64,000 nt of DNA from DAOSXA01 sp964526835 (GCA_964526835.1 CAZGMK010000009.1:42223-106222); one strand, 5' to 3'. Counted from the first letter of the stretch, positions 35,762 to 45,073 are shown. The notes: generated from the sequence alone by a model not told the origin. Numbers and translations: made by a program.

Positions 35762-37867
35762 TCAGCCGCTCTTCACTTTCAGGAGCCGGGCATTGACTGC
35801 TACTATCACTGTCGACAACGACATCAACAGGGCGCCGACCGCCGGGCTGAGCAATACTCCGAAGTTGTAGAGAGCGCCCGCCGCCATCGGGATGGCGATC
35901 ACGTTGTAGCCCGTGGCCCACGCCAGGTTTTGAATCATCTTGCGACGAGCGGCCTGTGAAAAATCAAGCATTCTCACCACGTGAAGCGGATTGCTCTGCA
36001 CCAGCACCACGTCAGCCGTTTCAGCGGCTACATCGGTGCCCGCTCCGATAGCCACGCCTACATCGGCTTGAGCCAATGCAGGGGCGTCATTGACACCGTC
36101 GCCGACCATGGCGACAGTTCGGCCGCGGCCCTGAACTTCCTTGATCTTGTCGGCTTTGTCCTCGGGCAGTACTTCCGCGAAGACCTCGTCGATGCCGACT
36201 TCGTCAGCGACCTTCTTCGCCACCGCATCGCTGTCACCGGTGATGAGCATGGTCTGGATGTGTCGCTCGTGGAGCATCCGAACTGCTTCCTTCGATTCTT
36301 CCCGCACGATGTCTTCGAGGCCGATAGCCCCGACCACTCTGTCATCGAGCACAACAAACACGACCGTGCGTCCCCCTTCGTATAGCTCCTCGGCCTGCGA
36401 TGAGTCGTACGGCAGGTCATTTCCGGTAAGATAGCCATTGCTGACGACTTTCACCTGCTTCCCGTCAACCGTGCCCCCGGCCCCCTTGCCGGTAATGGCC
36501 TCGAAGCCGTCGACTTCCATCTTCTCTTCGGAAGCCTCAGCAATCGCCTGGGCGATAGGGTGTTCGGACTCGCCTTCCACCGAGGCCGCCAGGATCAGCA
36601 TCCGGTCCCTGTCAATGTCATCGCCGAATGTTCTCACTTCGGAGACTTCGAATTGACCCCTGGTCAGAGTGCCGGTCTTATCGAAGACAATGGCATCAAT
36701 CTTGCGCGCTTGCTCGAAAGCCCCGCGGTCGCGGATCAACAGCCCCGCGCCGGCCGCCATCGAGGTGACCACGGCCACCACCAGCGGGATAGCCAGACCG
36801 AGTGCGTGCGGGCAGGTGATGACCATCACCGTCACTGTCCGCTCCAATGCGAAGACAAATTCGCGGTCGGCCAGGATCAACCAGAGAACCATGGTAACCG
36901 CACCGGCGAAGAGGGCGACAAAGGTCAGCCACATGGCGGCACGGTCGGCCAGGCGCGAGGAGCGAGACTTGCTCTGTTGAGCCTGCTTGACCATGTCTAC
37001 GACCTGGGACAGGTAGGATTCCTCGCCGAGCTTGTCGATACGAACGGTGATCGATCCCTCGCCGTTGATTGAACCGCCAACCACCGTGTCGTCCGGTCGT
37101 TTGCTTACCGGCTTCGATTCGCCCGTCAACATGGCCTGATTGACACTTGTTTCGCCTTTGACAATAACACCATCGGCCGGCGCCCTCTCGCCCGGCTTGA
37201 CCAGAACCTTGTCGCCCTTCTCCAAATCGGAGACCTTGACGTCCTCCGTCTGGCCATCGTCCCTGACCCGGTGGGCGTCGGAGGGCACCAGTTTAGCCAG
37301 CTCTTCCAGTGCTCTTGAGGCGCCCAACACCGAACGCATCTCTATCCAGTGCCCCACGAGCATGACCACCACCAGCGTCGCCAGCTCCCAAAAGAATGTC
37401 TTACCCGGAAGACCGAAGACAACGGCGCTGGAATAGATAAAAGCTACGGTTATGGCGAGGCCGATCAGCGTCATCATGCCCGGTTTGGCCTGACGTATCT
37501 CGTCAACCAGACCCTTCAAAAACGGCCGGCCGCCATAAAAGAACACTATTGCCGAGAGAACAAACTGGACGTAGCCGTCGCCGGAGAAAGACAGCGCTTC
37601 CTTCAGACCCAGCCAACCCTGAACCAGGGGCGCCAGAGCGACGATCGGCAGCGAGAGGATCAGCGATATCCAGAAGCGCCGCTTGAAATCCTCCGCCATG
37701 TGTCTGTGATGCTCAGTATGTTCGTGGCCGCCGTGATCCTGATCGCCGTGGTGACCATGCCGCTCATGGCCGTTGTGGTTCGCTCGATCGTTGTCTTGCG
37801 AGCCATGCCCCGATGATTCGGCGCGGCCGCCGGAGGGTTCTTCCTGATTACCCGGAGGGTGTGACAT
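35762..37867 (-). CDS. copB: P1B-3-type copper/silver ATPase (CopB-like)
   Basis: A 701-residue heavy-metal pump. The ATG at 37867 (MSHPPGNQEEPSGG) is chosen. The N-terminal 65 residues are His-rich (GHHGDQDHGGHEHTEHHRHM) and replace the Cys-x2-Cys HMA domain, as in CopB. TM6 has CPH (MVITCPHALGLAIP) rather than CPC, which marks the Cu2+/Ag+ CopB subgroup. Other motifs: LTGESKPV, DKTGTLTRG, the HP of ESEHPIAQAI, and GDGVNDAPALAQADVGVAIG. It exports copper or silver to the periplasm. It ends 5 bases before the Ca-type ATPase and begins 8 bases after the TreT-like gene. Confidence 0.9.
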   Translation of the reverse strand: MSHPPGNQEEPSGGRAESSGHGSQDNDRANHNGHERHGHHGDQDHGGHEHTEHHRHMAEDFKRRFWISLILSLPIVALAPLVQGWLGLKEALSFSGDGYVQFVLSAIVFFYGGRPFLKGLVDEIRQAKPGMMTLIGLAITVAFIYSSAVVFGLPGKTFFWELATLVVVMLVGHWIEMRSVLGASRALEELAKLVPSDAHRVRDDGQTEDVKVSDLEKGDKVLVKPGERAPADGVIVKGETSVNQAMLTGESKPVSKRPDDTVVGGSINGEGSITVRIDKLGEESYLSQVVDMVKQAQQSKSRSSRLADRAAMWLTFVALFAGAVTMVLWLILADREFVFALERTVTVMVITCPHALGLAIPLVVAVVTSMAAGAGLLIRDRGAFEQARKIDAIVFDKTGTLTRGQFEVSEVRTFGDDIDRDRMLILAASVEGESEHPIAQAIAEASEEKMEVDGFEAITGKGAGGTVDGKQVKVVSNGYLTGNDLPYDSSQAEELYEGGRTVVFVVLDDRVVGAIGLEDIVREESKEAVRMLHERHIQTMLITGDSDAVAKKVADEVGIDEVFAEVLPEDKADKIKEVQGRGRTVAMVGDGVNDAPALAQADVGVAIGAGTDVAAETADVVLVQSNPLHVVRMLDFSQAARRKMIQNLAWATGYNVIAIPMAAGALYNFGVLLSPAVGALLMSLSTVIVAVNARLLKVKSG

Positions 37868-37874
37868 CGGTACC

Positions 37875-39134
37875 TCAGTGGTCCGAAGACTCCGCCATTT
37901 GCGCATCCACCAAATGCCCCTTCAGGCGGTGTTGCGTCACAAACGAATCCATTAGGTCCAGATAGTTGTCGAGATATCGGGTCAGCAAGAAGCGCTCCTT
38001 GACGGTTTGTCGGGCCTGTTTACCGAGTCGACGACAGAGCTCGCTGTCTTTCAGAAGCTGGACGATGCGCTCAGCAGCCTGATCCACCGTGTCCACAAGG
38101 AAACCGTTCTTGCCATCCTGAATCTGATGCTTGATGCCGCCGACATTGCCGCCGATGACCGGCGTGCCCTTCCACATGGCCTCGGTAACCGTCAGCCCGA
38201 AGCCCTCACGAAGCGACTTCTGCAACACTACCGCCGCACGGGTCTGCAGGGTATTGACCAGCGCCGTGTCCTGGCGCGACAAAATGATGATTCGCTCCTC
38301 GCGCATATCCAGCAGCGATTCGTAGACTTCACCCCCTTCCGGATCGTCGGTCGCCACATTGCCCAGCAGTACCAGCGTGGCGTCGACTTCCTTGCGCGCC
38401 TTCTTAAAGGCCTCGATTACGCCGCGCGGGTCCTTCCACCGGTCAAAGCGCGATATCTGCACTACCAGCGGCAAGTCGGTCGGAATGCCGTGGTGCTCGA
38501 GGCGATCGTCCATCGCCTCTTCAGTAAGTTCCCGATTGGTAATGCTGAAGGGATCTATCGCCGGCATCAGGAAGACCTGGGGCGTATCAAGCTCCTGGCG
38601 ATACTCCTTCAGGCTGAACAGGGCGGCGTCGTACTTCTCTATATACTGAGACAAGTAGTTCCACAGTTCCGCGTTGGGTTCGGTCAGGTCAACATGACAA
38701 CGCCATATCCACGGTCCTCGTTTGCGATAATGCTCGATCAAAGGCAGGGGCTGCGGATCATGAACAAAGACCATGTCATGATCGAGATGGTTGCGGACCG
38801 CATTCTGGTGAATGACCGATTCATAGATCTGCTTCTTCTGGTCGCTCAGGTTTATCTCATCACCCTGAAGTGCATTGTGCATCTTCTTGGTGATGCTGAA
38901 GAAATCCGGTGAACCCTGAATGACCCGCCAGCCGGTCTTGATGCCGACGCTGTTCATCAGGAGAACGAAGGAAGAGAGCAACTCGGCTACCCCGCCCCCG
39001 TAGTAAGTGGCGTTTATATGGGCCGCATGACAATCGGTCAGCGGCCGAGCCTTCTTCATTATCCGTGCGATAACCTCCGCCCCCACCCATCGTTCATAAT
39101 CCTCTACCGATACCATCTCAGAGTTACCGTTCAT
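37875..39134 (-). CDS. treT: GT4 glycosyltransferase, trehalose synthase (TreT)-like
   Basis: A 419-residue enzyme with GAGGAAGAT before the ATG. GT-B fold: an N-terminal donor/acceptor half with HINATYYGGGVAELLSSFV (conserved in trehalose glycosyltransferring synthase) and a C-terminal half with LQKSLREGFGLTVTEAMWKG and PVIGGNVGGIKHQI, the nucleotide-sugar-binding signature. RWRV-type IQGSPDFFSITKKMHNAL also fits TreT. TreT makes trehalose from NDP-glucose and glucose in one reversible step. Trehalose is a stress protectant, which fits the island. Annotation at substrate level is from family resemblance. Confidence 0.8.
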   Translation of the reverse strand: MNGNSEMVSVEDYERWVGAEVIARIMKKARPLTDCHAAHINATYYGGGVAELLSSFVLLMNSVGIKTGWRVIQGSPDFFSITKKMHNALQGDEINLSDQKKQIYESVIHQNAVRNHLDHDMVFVHDPQPLPLIEHYRKRGPWIWRCHVDLTEPNAELWNYLSQYIEKYDAALFSLKEYRQELDTPQVFLMPAIDPFSITNRELTEEAMDDRLEHHGIPTDLPLVVQISRFDRWKDPRGVIEAFKKARKEVDATLVLLGNVATDDPEGGEVYESLLDMREERIIILSRQDTALVNTLQTRAAVVLQKSLREGFGLTVTEAMWKGTPVIGGNVGGIKHQIQDGKNGFLVDTVDQAAERIVQLLKDSELCRRLGKQARQTVKERFLLTRYLDNYLDLMDSFVTQHRLKGHLVDAQMAESSDH

Positions 39135-39182
39135 ATCTTCCTCACTAGCTGCTGGTATGCGCCGCGTGTACCTGGCACGACC

Positions 39183-40190
39183 TCAACTTTTATTGACTAC
39201 GTTCACGGGATTACCATCGAGGTACGCCGCTATGTTCCCGGCGGTTGTGTCGATGATTCGCTGCACCGCCTCGCGGGTATTGAAGCCGCTGTGGGGTGTG
39301 ACTATCACATTGCGAAGGCGCATCAGGATGTGATCGGCCAGCAATTCCTCAAGGTTATGTTGACGACTGAAGGCTCGGCGGAGCAATTCGGCCTCCTCGC
39401 GCACGACTGGTTCGGCGGTCAGCACATCCAGGCCCGCCGCGCGGACCTTGCCGTCGGCGAGACCCCTCAGTAACGCCTCCATGTCGATGATGCTGCCGCG
39501 GGCGGTGTTGATTATAACGACACCTTCTTTCATCTTTGCGAATTCATCATGGGAGAGGAGACCGCGCGTGTGCTCGTTGGCCGGTACGTGCAGGGTGATC
39601 ACATCCGAGTTGGCCAACAGCTTATCCATATCCACGTATTCGAAATTCAATGTCCTGGCTGCTTGCTCATCGGGCTCGACATCGAAGGCCAGTACCTTCA
39701 TTCGGAAGCCCCCGGCAATCTCGATCGTGGCCCGGCCGATGTCCCCGGTGCCGATCACGCCGAATGTCTTTCCTCGGAGGTCAAAGCCTTGCAGGCCCTC
39801 CTGCGAGAAGTCTCCGCGACGGGTGCGGTCTACCGCCGGGATCAGATGATGGCTTATGGCCAGCAGCAGGGCAAAGACATGTTCGGCCACGGTGTTTTCG
39901 CCGTAACTGGGTACATTCGTGACAACAACATCGCTTTTGCTGCACTCCTCCAAATCGATATGATCGAAACCGGTCGAGCGAGTGGCTATCACCTTCAGGT
40001 GCTCGAATTGCCGGAGGACCTCGCATCCCAGATCGCTGTATATGAATGTTGAGATGATGTCGGCGTCCGAATGGTCAGGAGCATTGTCCTGACCCAGCGA
40101 CTCGGCGACATAGACCACGTCGTCGTTGCTTTCGAACCCCTCGAAGGCCTCACGCTCCCAGTCCTCAACTTCGAAAATGACTATCTTCAT
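39183..40190 (-). CDS. D-lactate dehydrogenase-like 2-hydroxyacid dehydrogenase
   Basis: A 335-residue NAD-dependent enzyme. Key features: TRSTGFDHIDLEEC, FGVIGTGDIGRATIEIA (NAD fold), ARGSIIDMEALLRGL (catalytic Arg region), GLDVLTAEP (Glu) and VIVTPHSGFNTREAV (catalytic His). The FDHID and PSYGENTVAEHVFALLL segments are typical of D-LDH rather than phosphoglycerate dehydrogenase. It probably reduces pyruvate or another 2-oxoacid and reoxidises NADH, a fermentative role under low oxygen. No good Shine-Dalgarno is visible before the ATG. Confidence 0.85.
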   Translation of the reverse strand: MKIVIFEVEDWEREAFEGFESNDDVVYVAESLGQDNAPDHSDADIISTFIYSDLGCEVLRQFEHLKVIATRSTGFDHIDLEECSKSDVVVTNVPSYGENTVAEHVFALLLAISHHLIPAVDRTRRGDFSQEGLQGFDLRGKTFGVIGTGDIGRATIEIAGGFRMKVLAFDVEPDEQAARTLNFEYVDMDKLLANSDVITLHVPANEHTRGLLSHDEFAKMKEGVVIINTARGSIIDMEALLRGLADGKVRAAGLDVLTAEPVVREEAELLRRAFSRQHNLEELLADHILMRLRNVIVTPHSGFNTREAVQRIIDTTAGNIAAYLDGNPVNVVNKS

Positions 40191-40215
40191 ACCGTCACCG
40201 CGATTGAAATAGTGA

Positions 40216-41151
40216 TCATACCGCCTGGCTCGAGACCTGCTCGACCAGGCGTTCGGTGTCCTCGCGACGGCACAACTCCGACCTCGGCGTCATCACGGCG
40301 GCGGCTCCGGCGGCCACCCCGAATCGCACCGCTTCGCTGATGTCCTCACCTCGCGACAGAGCCAGAACCAATCCCGCAACCATACTGTCGCCTGCTCCGA
40401 CTCGGCTGGCGATCTTCACCGTCGGGGAACGATAGTGCGTTGCCCTGTCGCCGCTCACCAGAAGCGCTCCGGCGGCCCCCAAGGAAACCAGACCGATCTC
40501 CACTGCCCCCTGATCAATCAAACGTCGTACCGCCTTTACGATCTGTCCCTCGCCCTCGAGCTGACCGGAAACCATGTCGCCGAGTTCGCGCAGATTCGGC
40601 TTGAACAGATAGATACCCTCACCCAACGATTGCCGGAGCGGTTCGCCGCTAGTATCCACGATCACTTTGCTGTTGCACCGCTTGACCTTCGCGGCCACGT
40701 CGGCGTAGAAGCCCTCCGGGACCTCGCCTGGAAGACTCCCGGAGAACACGAAGTAGTCGGCGTCTTCGCAGCGGTCGGTCAGAGTCTCGGTCAGCTTCTC
40801 TCGCTCGTTAACGGAGATACTGGGGCCGGGCATAACGAACCTGAACTGCTGGTCCGACTCGCCTTCGGTAACTGTGAAGTTCTCGCGAATGTGATCTTCG
40901 ATATCAATAACCTGCTGATCTACGCCCTCGCGATCCAGCAACTCGTAGAGCATCCGTCCGGTCGCCCCCCCGGCTGGATATATTGCCAGGGCCTCACCGC
41001 CCAGCTTGGCGATCGCCCGAGCGACATTGATGCCGCCCCCCCCGGGCTCATGTTGAGGACGGCGGCAGCGCAGCTTGCGGTTGGGAGCCACCTTCTCAGT
41101 CGAGGACGAAGTGTCCACCGTCGGGTTGATTGTGAGCGTGACAATCCTCAT
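40216..41151 (-). CDS. pfkB: PfkB-family sugar-phosphate kinase (6-phosphofructokinase 2-like)
   Basis: A 311-residue ribokinase-fold kinase. MRIVTLTINPTVDTSSSTEK is the start typical of E. coli PfkB and FruK. EPGGGGINVARAIAKLGGEA (substrate and dimer strand) and ASRVGAGDSMVAGLVLALSR (anion hole and catalytic Asp) are intact. E. coli PfkB and the DosR-regulated Rv2029c are close in shape; FruK or TagK (tagatose) cannot be excluded. The ATG overlaps the ureohydrolase stop codon (ATGA), giving translational coupling. Confidence 0.88.
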   Translation of the reverse strand: MRIVTLTINPTVDTSSSTEKVAPNRKLRCRRPQHEPGGGGINVARAIAKLGGEALAIYPAGGATGRMLYELLDREGVDQQVIDIEDHIRENFTVTEGESDQQFRFVMPGPSISVNEREKLTETLTDRCEDADYFVFSGSLPGEVPEGFYADVAAKVKRCNSKVIVDTSGEPLRQSLGEGIYLFKPNLRELGDMVSGQLEGEGQIVKAVRRLIDQGAVEIGLVSLGAAGALLVSGDRATHYRSPTVKIASRVGAGDSMVAGLVLALSRGEDISEAVRFGVAAGAAAVMTPRSELCRREDTERLVEQVSSQAV

Positions 41152-42125
41152 AGCGGTTCAGCCTCCGACGCTTTGGAGACGGACAGGGCGATCAGGAAAT
41201 GTCCGATCACCAGGGCCGCCAGCCGCGCCGTCCGATTGTCGACATCATGTATCGGGTTGACTTCCGATACTTCGAGCACGCGGCTGCGCAGATCGGTTCC
41301 GGCAAGTTCGGCGATGCGACAGACTTCCCTCGCGCTAAGGCCGCGTGGGTGAGGAGCACTCACCCCGGGCGCATCCTCCCGTCGGACGGCATCGAGATCG
41401 AAACCCCAAAACAGCGATTCCGGCTCGCTGCTCTCAAGAACCCGTCGCACTAATTCGTCGATCGTCAATCTGCGAACGACCTCAAGCGGGTAGATGTTGG
41501 CGCCGATGCGCTCGAGGTAGCGCCCGTAGCGGTCGTCATTCTGCTCGGCCTTGCTGGCCACCTCCCAGAAATGCTGCGGCTCGATCAGACCCTCTTCCAG
41601 CAACTGGCGATAGGGCGTACCGCTGTTGCGAGTGTCGCGATCGCGGACATCATAATGGCTGTCGATATTGATCGCCCCGACAACTTTTGAGACGCTGACC
41701 AGGGCGGCGCAATCCGGATACGAAATGTCGTTCCCGCCCCCCAGGATAACCACATGCTTGCCGTCATGGAGCAGGCGCTGGACGATCGAAAACTGACGAT
41801 CATGCGTCTCCTCAAGCGTCTCTCCCGGAACCACGTCGCCAAGGTCGAATACTGCGGCCACAGGCAGACCCTCCGGCGCCGGCGAAGAGTAGAGTTCGCG
41901 ACGTATCCTGTCGGGGGCCCAGCGGGCTCCGGGACGACCATCATTGCGGCGTACACCTTCATCCTGGGGGCTTCCGAGAATCACCAGCGGAGCATCGTTG
42001 TAGCCGTCCGGATCGCTGCTGATCAGGTCACCCAGCAGCGGCGTCGGGGACTCCTGCTCGGCGAATCGGAAATCCGGATCCAGTGAGCTCAGATGGACAA
42101 AGGGCGATGGTGATTCGCGAGTCAT
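41148..42125 (-). CDS. Formimidoylglutamase-type ureohydrolase (arginase superfamily)
   Basis: A 325-residue enzyme. TGAGGA is 9 bases before the ATG at 42125 but only one before the ATG at 42134, so the former is preferred. Metal-site motifs: VVILGGGNDISYP, AINIDSHYDVR (D-x-H-x-D), GFDLDAVR (D-x-D). The first motif has Asn where arginases and agmatinases have a metal-binding His (GGDHS). I recall the same Asn (GGDNS) in Bacillus subtilis HutG, which also shares NGTPFRRLL with NSGTPYRQLL here. This supports formimidoylglutamate hydrolysis over arginine or agmatine. No other hut genes are in the window, so the role is open. Confidence 0.8.
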   Translation of the reverse strand: MTRESPSPFVHLSSLDPDFRFAEQESPTPLLGDLISSDPDGYNDAPLVILGSPQDEGVRRNDGRPGARWAPDRIRRELYSSPAPEGLPVAAVFDLGDVVPGETLEETHDRQFSIVQRLLHDGKHVVILGGGNDISYPDCAALVSVSKVVGAINIDSHYDVRDRDTRNSGTPYRQLLEEGLIEPQHFWEVASKAEQNDDRYGRYLERIGANIYPLEVVRRLTIDELVRRVLESSEPESLFWGFDLDAVRREDAPGVSAPHPRGLSAREVCRIAELAGTDLRSRVLEVSEVNPIHDVDNRTARLAALVIGHFLIALSVSKASEAEPL

Positions 42126-42149
42126 AACAATCATTCCTCAGGCGACGTG

Positions 42150-42800
42150 TCAGTCGAGTGTCCCTTCAGCAGGATCCGCGCCGGCGGCCGGTTCGCGTTC
42201 CACCGGCAAAGCGCCTCTGTCGCGGATCGGCGTCCAGACCAGGTCACCGACTCGTCCGCACGCAACCCGCTGGAACCTGCGGTTGTCGGGATCGACTTCA
42301 CGACGAACCACGACTGAGTAGCCGACAATCGAGTTGTCCTCGGTCAGACTGAGATCAGCCTCGGACTTGTCCAGCGACACCGAGCCACTGGCATCGGGCG
42401 TGAAGGCCACGGCGAAGTCGAACGGCGGCAGCGCCTCAGAACCCGTCTCGCCGGCTTTCATATCTGATTCATCAACGGCCGATGGCTCAGGCAGGCTGTC
42501 GCATGACGGCGCGCGGACTACCGTCAATATGTGGGGGGCGGGCTTCAGGCCCCTCAGATCGGCTACCAAATGCAAGCCGCGATCGGTCTCGGTAAATGTG
42601 ACGCGGCCATGAGCATTGGTTTCCCCGCTCGGGTTCAATACCGCCACGGCGCTGGCCATGGAGTCCGCCGCCTTACCGTACATGGCCGCACCCGGATCGG
42701 TGTGTATGGGCGCATCTTCACGTTGCAGGCGAAGACCTACGATGACCAGCGCTATCAGTATGATGATTCCCAGAGCAACCAGGATTGTTTTCGCCTTCAT
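42150..42800 (-). CDS. Cu/Zn-superoxide-dismutase-like protein lacking metal ligands
   Basis: A 216-residue protein; the ATG at 42800 has AAGGAG 8 bases upstream. Residues about 6-28 (ILVALGIIILIALVIVGLRL) are a signal anchor, so the domain lies in the periplasm. From about 45 on the sequence follows the SodC fold: VAVLNPSGETNAHGRVTFTE, LRGLKPAPH..., IVGYSVVVRREVD and VACGRV, including the Cys pair of the conserved disulfide (CDS ... ACG). The ligand His residues are missing: GLxPGxHGFHxHE is here GLKPAPHILTVVR, and VVVHA is VVVRR. It is therefore unlikely to be an active dismutase. It could bind another ligand or act structurally. Confidence 0.65.
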   Translation of the reverse strand: MKAKTILVALGIIILIALVIVGLRLQREDAPIHTDPGAAMYGKAADSMASAVAVLNPSGETNAHGRVTFTETDRGLHLVADLRGLKPAPHILTVVRAPSCDSLPEPSAVDESDMKAGETGSEALPPFDFAVAFTPDASGSVSLDKSEADLSLTEDNSIVGYSVVVRREVDPDNRRFQRVACGRVGDLVWTPIRDRGALPVEREPAAGADPAEGTLD

Positions 42801-42846
42801 TGTCAAGCTCCTTTCCGTCCTTCTTCGCGACAGACGTGAAGATCAG

Positions 42847-43365
42847 TCAGGAAGTCAGGACTTCGATTATTGCGGTGCAGAAGGCCGGGAGGTCACCGGG
42901 GTTTCGGGACGTGATCAAATTCCCCGAGGTCACAACCTTCAAATCCTTCCAGTCGGCCCCCGCATTGACCAGATCATCCTTGATCGAGTAAAAGCCGGTT
43001 ACCTGGCGACCCTTCACGATTCCGGCCGAGGCCATCATCCAAGGACCATGGCAGATGGCGGCCACCGGTTTGCCCTGCTTGTCCATCTCGTTGACAAAAG
43101 TCACCATCTTCTCGTGGCGCCGCATGTGGTCGGGAGAATAACCACCCGGTATGATCAGGGCGTCGAAGTCGTTGCTCTTGACTTCGTCGATGCCCCTGTC
43201 GGCACGGGCCGGCAGGCCGTGCTTACCGGTGTAGCTCTCGCGTTTTGGGCCGATGATGGTCACCTCGGCGCCCTCCTCCTGCATTCGCAGGCAGGGGTAC
43301 CAGAATTCGAGGTCCTCGTACAGATTGGCCACGAATATCGCAATCTTCTTGTCCTGAAGGCGCAT
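42847..43365 (-). CDS. PfpI/DJ-1 family protein (deglycase/protease-like)
   Basis: A 172-residue protein with AAGGAGGAACTACT before the ATG. It matches the PfpI subfamily in length: DKKIAIFVANLYEDLEFWYP at the start, ALIIPGGYSPDHMRR (acidic and Gly nucleophile-elbow support), and AAICHGPWMMASAG with the nucleophilic Cys followed by His. These proteins were described as intracellular proteases and later as glyoxalase or deglycase enzymes and chaperones that protect against carbonyl stress. It neighbours OsmC and the SOD-like gene, consistent with stress use. Confidence 0.9.
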   Translation of the reverse strand: MRLQDKKIAIFVANLYEDLEFWYPCLRMQEEGAEVTIIGPKRESYTGKHGLPARADRGIDEVKSNDFDALIIPGGYSPDHMRRHEKMVTFVNEMDKQGKPVAAICHGPWMMASAGIVKGRQVTGFYSIKDDLVNAGADWKDLKVVTSGNLITSRNPGDLPAFCTAIIEVLTS

Positions 43366-43437
43366 ATGAGTAGTTCCTCCTTGCCGCCGACAGCGATGCG
43401 TTATCGGTTTCCGCCGGCTAGCTGCGGCCCGGCCCGG

Positions 43438-43869
43438 TTATGACTCGTCCAGGTTGGCGTTAAGGTTAATTGTTACGCCCGCCAACGCTTTTGATACCGG
43501 ACACCCTTCCTTGGCCTTGTTGGCCAGGCTCATGAACGTCTCCCGGTCGATGCCGGGAATCCGGGCGTTCGTAGTCAGGTCAACGCGATCTATCAAGTAG
43601 CCGTCCTCGACCTGCTTGAGGGTGACTTCCGTACTCGTACTGATAGACTCCGGCTCATGCCCCTCCTGTTGAAGCTGATGGGCCAGCTCCATCGAGAAAC
43701 ACCCGGCGTGAGCCGCGCCGATCATCTCCTCGGGACTACTGCCCCCGTCGGAGGCAAATCGCGAACCGGTGCTGTAACTGCTCCGGCAATCACTGCTGCC
43801 GGGCTTCATGGTTCCTTTGCCCTTGTTGAAGGCGCCCTTCCATTCCGCATGTCCGCTATGCATTATCAT
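43438..43869 (-). CDS. OsmC-family peroxiredoxin-like protein
   Basis: A 143-residue protein; the ATG at 43869 follows AAGGAAAACAG. The two active cysteines of OsmC/Ohr are present: AAHAGCFSMELAHQL and KEGCPVSKAL (second Cys). The layout (STGSRFASDGGSSPEEMIGAAHAGCF) is that of OsmC rather than Ohr. It should reduce organic hydroperoxides using lipoyl or thiol partners. It lies 41 bases after the baeRF gene. Confidence 0.92.
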   Translation of the reverse strand: MIMHSGHAEWKGAFNKGKGTMKPGSSDCRSSYSTGSRFASDGGSSPEEMIGAAHAGCFSMELAHQLQQEGHEPESISTSTEVTLKQVEDGYLIDRVDLTTNARIPGIDRETFMSLANKAKEGCPVSKALAGVTINLNANLDES

Positions 43870-43909
43870 CTGTTTTCCTTTCGTTAGCCGTGCCGGCGCC
43901 GGGAGGCAA

Positions 43910-45073
43910 TCAGTATCGGTATATCGCCGCCACCGGCGTGCCGGACGGAACATCATCCGGGCCGACACCGAATACTCGTCCGCCCTTGTTCAGGGTATTG
44001 AGGGCCGCAAAATCCAGCAGATCGTAGTCGCCCGTCTCAGGCTGGTCGCGGATTATCACTCCGTGGGTCTCACGGTCGAAACGACCCCATATCTGCGTCC
44101 CAACAGCCACAAATAGCGATTCGAGCCTGCCGTACTCCGAAGCTGTCACCACAGCTTCGACGTCCTTCGACGCGCGGGGACTGCCGGCGCCAGCCAGGGC
44201 ACGATATTCCTCGGCGCACTCGGCCATTGATGCGTTATAGCGGGCATCGATAACCTCCGCCGCTCGCTCGTGCAACTCCTGTTCGCTCAAATCGTCGGGG
44301 TTCACAGTCACTCCCTGATCAAGCACGTTGGCGAACGCTGTCGCCTGACGGAAGAAACCGTGCAGGTAGTCAATGCCGACCAGAACCATCGGGGCCTGTT
44401 TATCTCTGATAACGCTCTGCAGCGCCTTGCTGATACGCTTGAATTCCTTGAGAAGCTCCTTCTTGGGCCACTTGCCGGTCTCTTCACCACCGAATATGAT
44501 CGCTTCCCGCTTGCCCCCGCCCGGACGCGGCGCCGTGCCCGTATAAAATTGCAGCTCCTGCTGAACTGTCTTGAACTCCACGACCTCCTCGGTGACGACG
44601 GTCGGCTTGGGCAGACCACTCGCTTCCATTCCATAGCGCTTAGAGCGCAGAAGGCGCACCCGCTCCTTCGAGAAAGTCAGGATGTAGAATTTCTCGTCAC
44701 GGCTGAGGGGGGACAACAGTGGTTTCAAATGAGTTCGGTCCGACACCACCACCAGTTCCTGGGTGGACACCGGCAGACGGTAGTGCCGAAAGTCACCCGG
44801 ACACGAGAAGACAGCCAGACCATCAAGCTGGTTCTCCCAAAAGAGACTATCCTCGATCAGCTTCTCCGCCGGATCGAGCAATTCCTCACGCCGTTCCCTC
44901 CGATGGCCGCCGTCCTTGAGCTCTTGCTCCGCCTTGCGCAACAGGTTCTTGTAGCGAATCCGGTTCTGCTCAACCGCCTTGCCGACTCGATGCGTCGGCA
45001 AGTAGATCGAAACACAAGGTCCCCCTTGTTGGTCCAGAATCCCTATCAGGTGCTTTCCGTCATGTAGTTCCAT
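43910..45073 (-). CDS. Bacterial archaeo-eukaryotic release-factor-family (baeRF) protein
   Basis: A 387-residue protein with AAGGAGGCTCGTAACTT before the ATG. It matches the baeRF (eRF1-like) families described in bacteria: the N-terminal CVSIYLPTHRVGKAVEQNRI, the QLDGLAVFSCPGDF segment, a middle LVGIDYLHGFFRQ and C-terminal GRVFGVGPDDVPSGTPVAAIYRY. In several bacteria such genes are tied to stress and hibernation. Rv2629 in the mycobacterial DosR regulon is a member. The function is proposed peptidyl-tRNA or ribosome-associated hydrolysis, not proven. Which baeRF subfamily it belongs to is not determined here. Confidence 0.8.
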   Translation of the reverse strand: MELHDGKHLIGILDQQGGPCVSIYLPTHRVGKAVEQNRIRYKNLLRKAEQELKDGGHRRERREELLDPAEKLIEDSLFWENQLDGLAVFSCPGDFRHYRLPVSTQELVVVSDRTHLKPLLSPLSRDEKFYILTFSKERVRLLRSKRYGMEASGLPKPTVVTEEVVEFKTVQQELQFYTGTAPRPGGGKREAIIFGGEETGKWPKKELLKEFKRISKALQSVIRDKQAPMVLVGIDYLHGFFRQATAFANVLDQGVTVNPDDLSEQELHERAAEVIDARYNASMAECAEEYRALAGAGSPRASKDVEAVVTASEYGRLESLFVAVGTQIWGRFDRETHGVIIRDQPETGDYDLLDFAALNTLNKGGRVFGVGPDDVPSGTPVAAIYRY

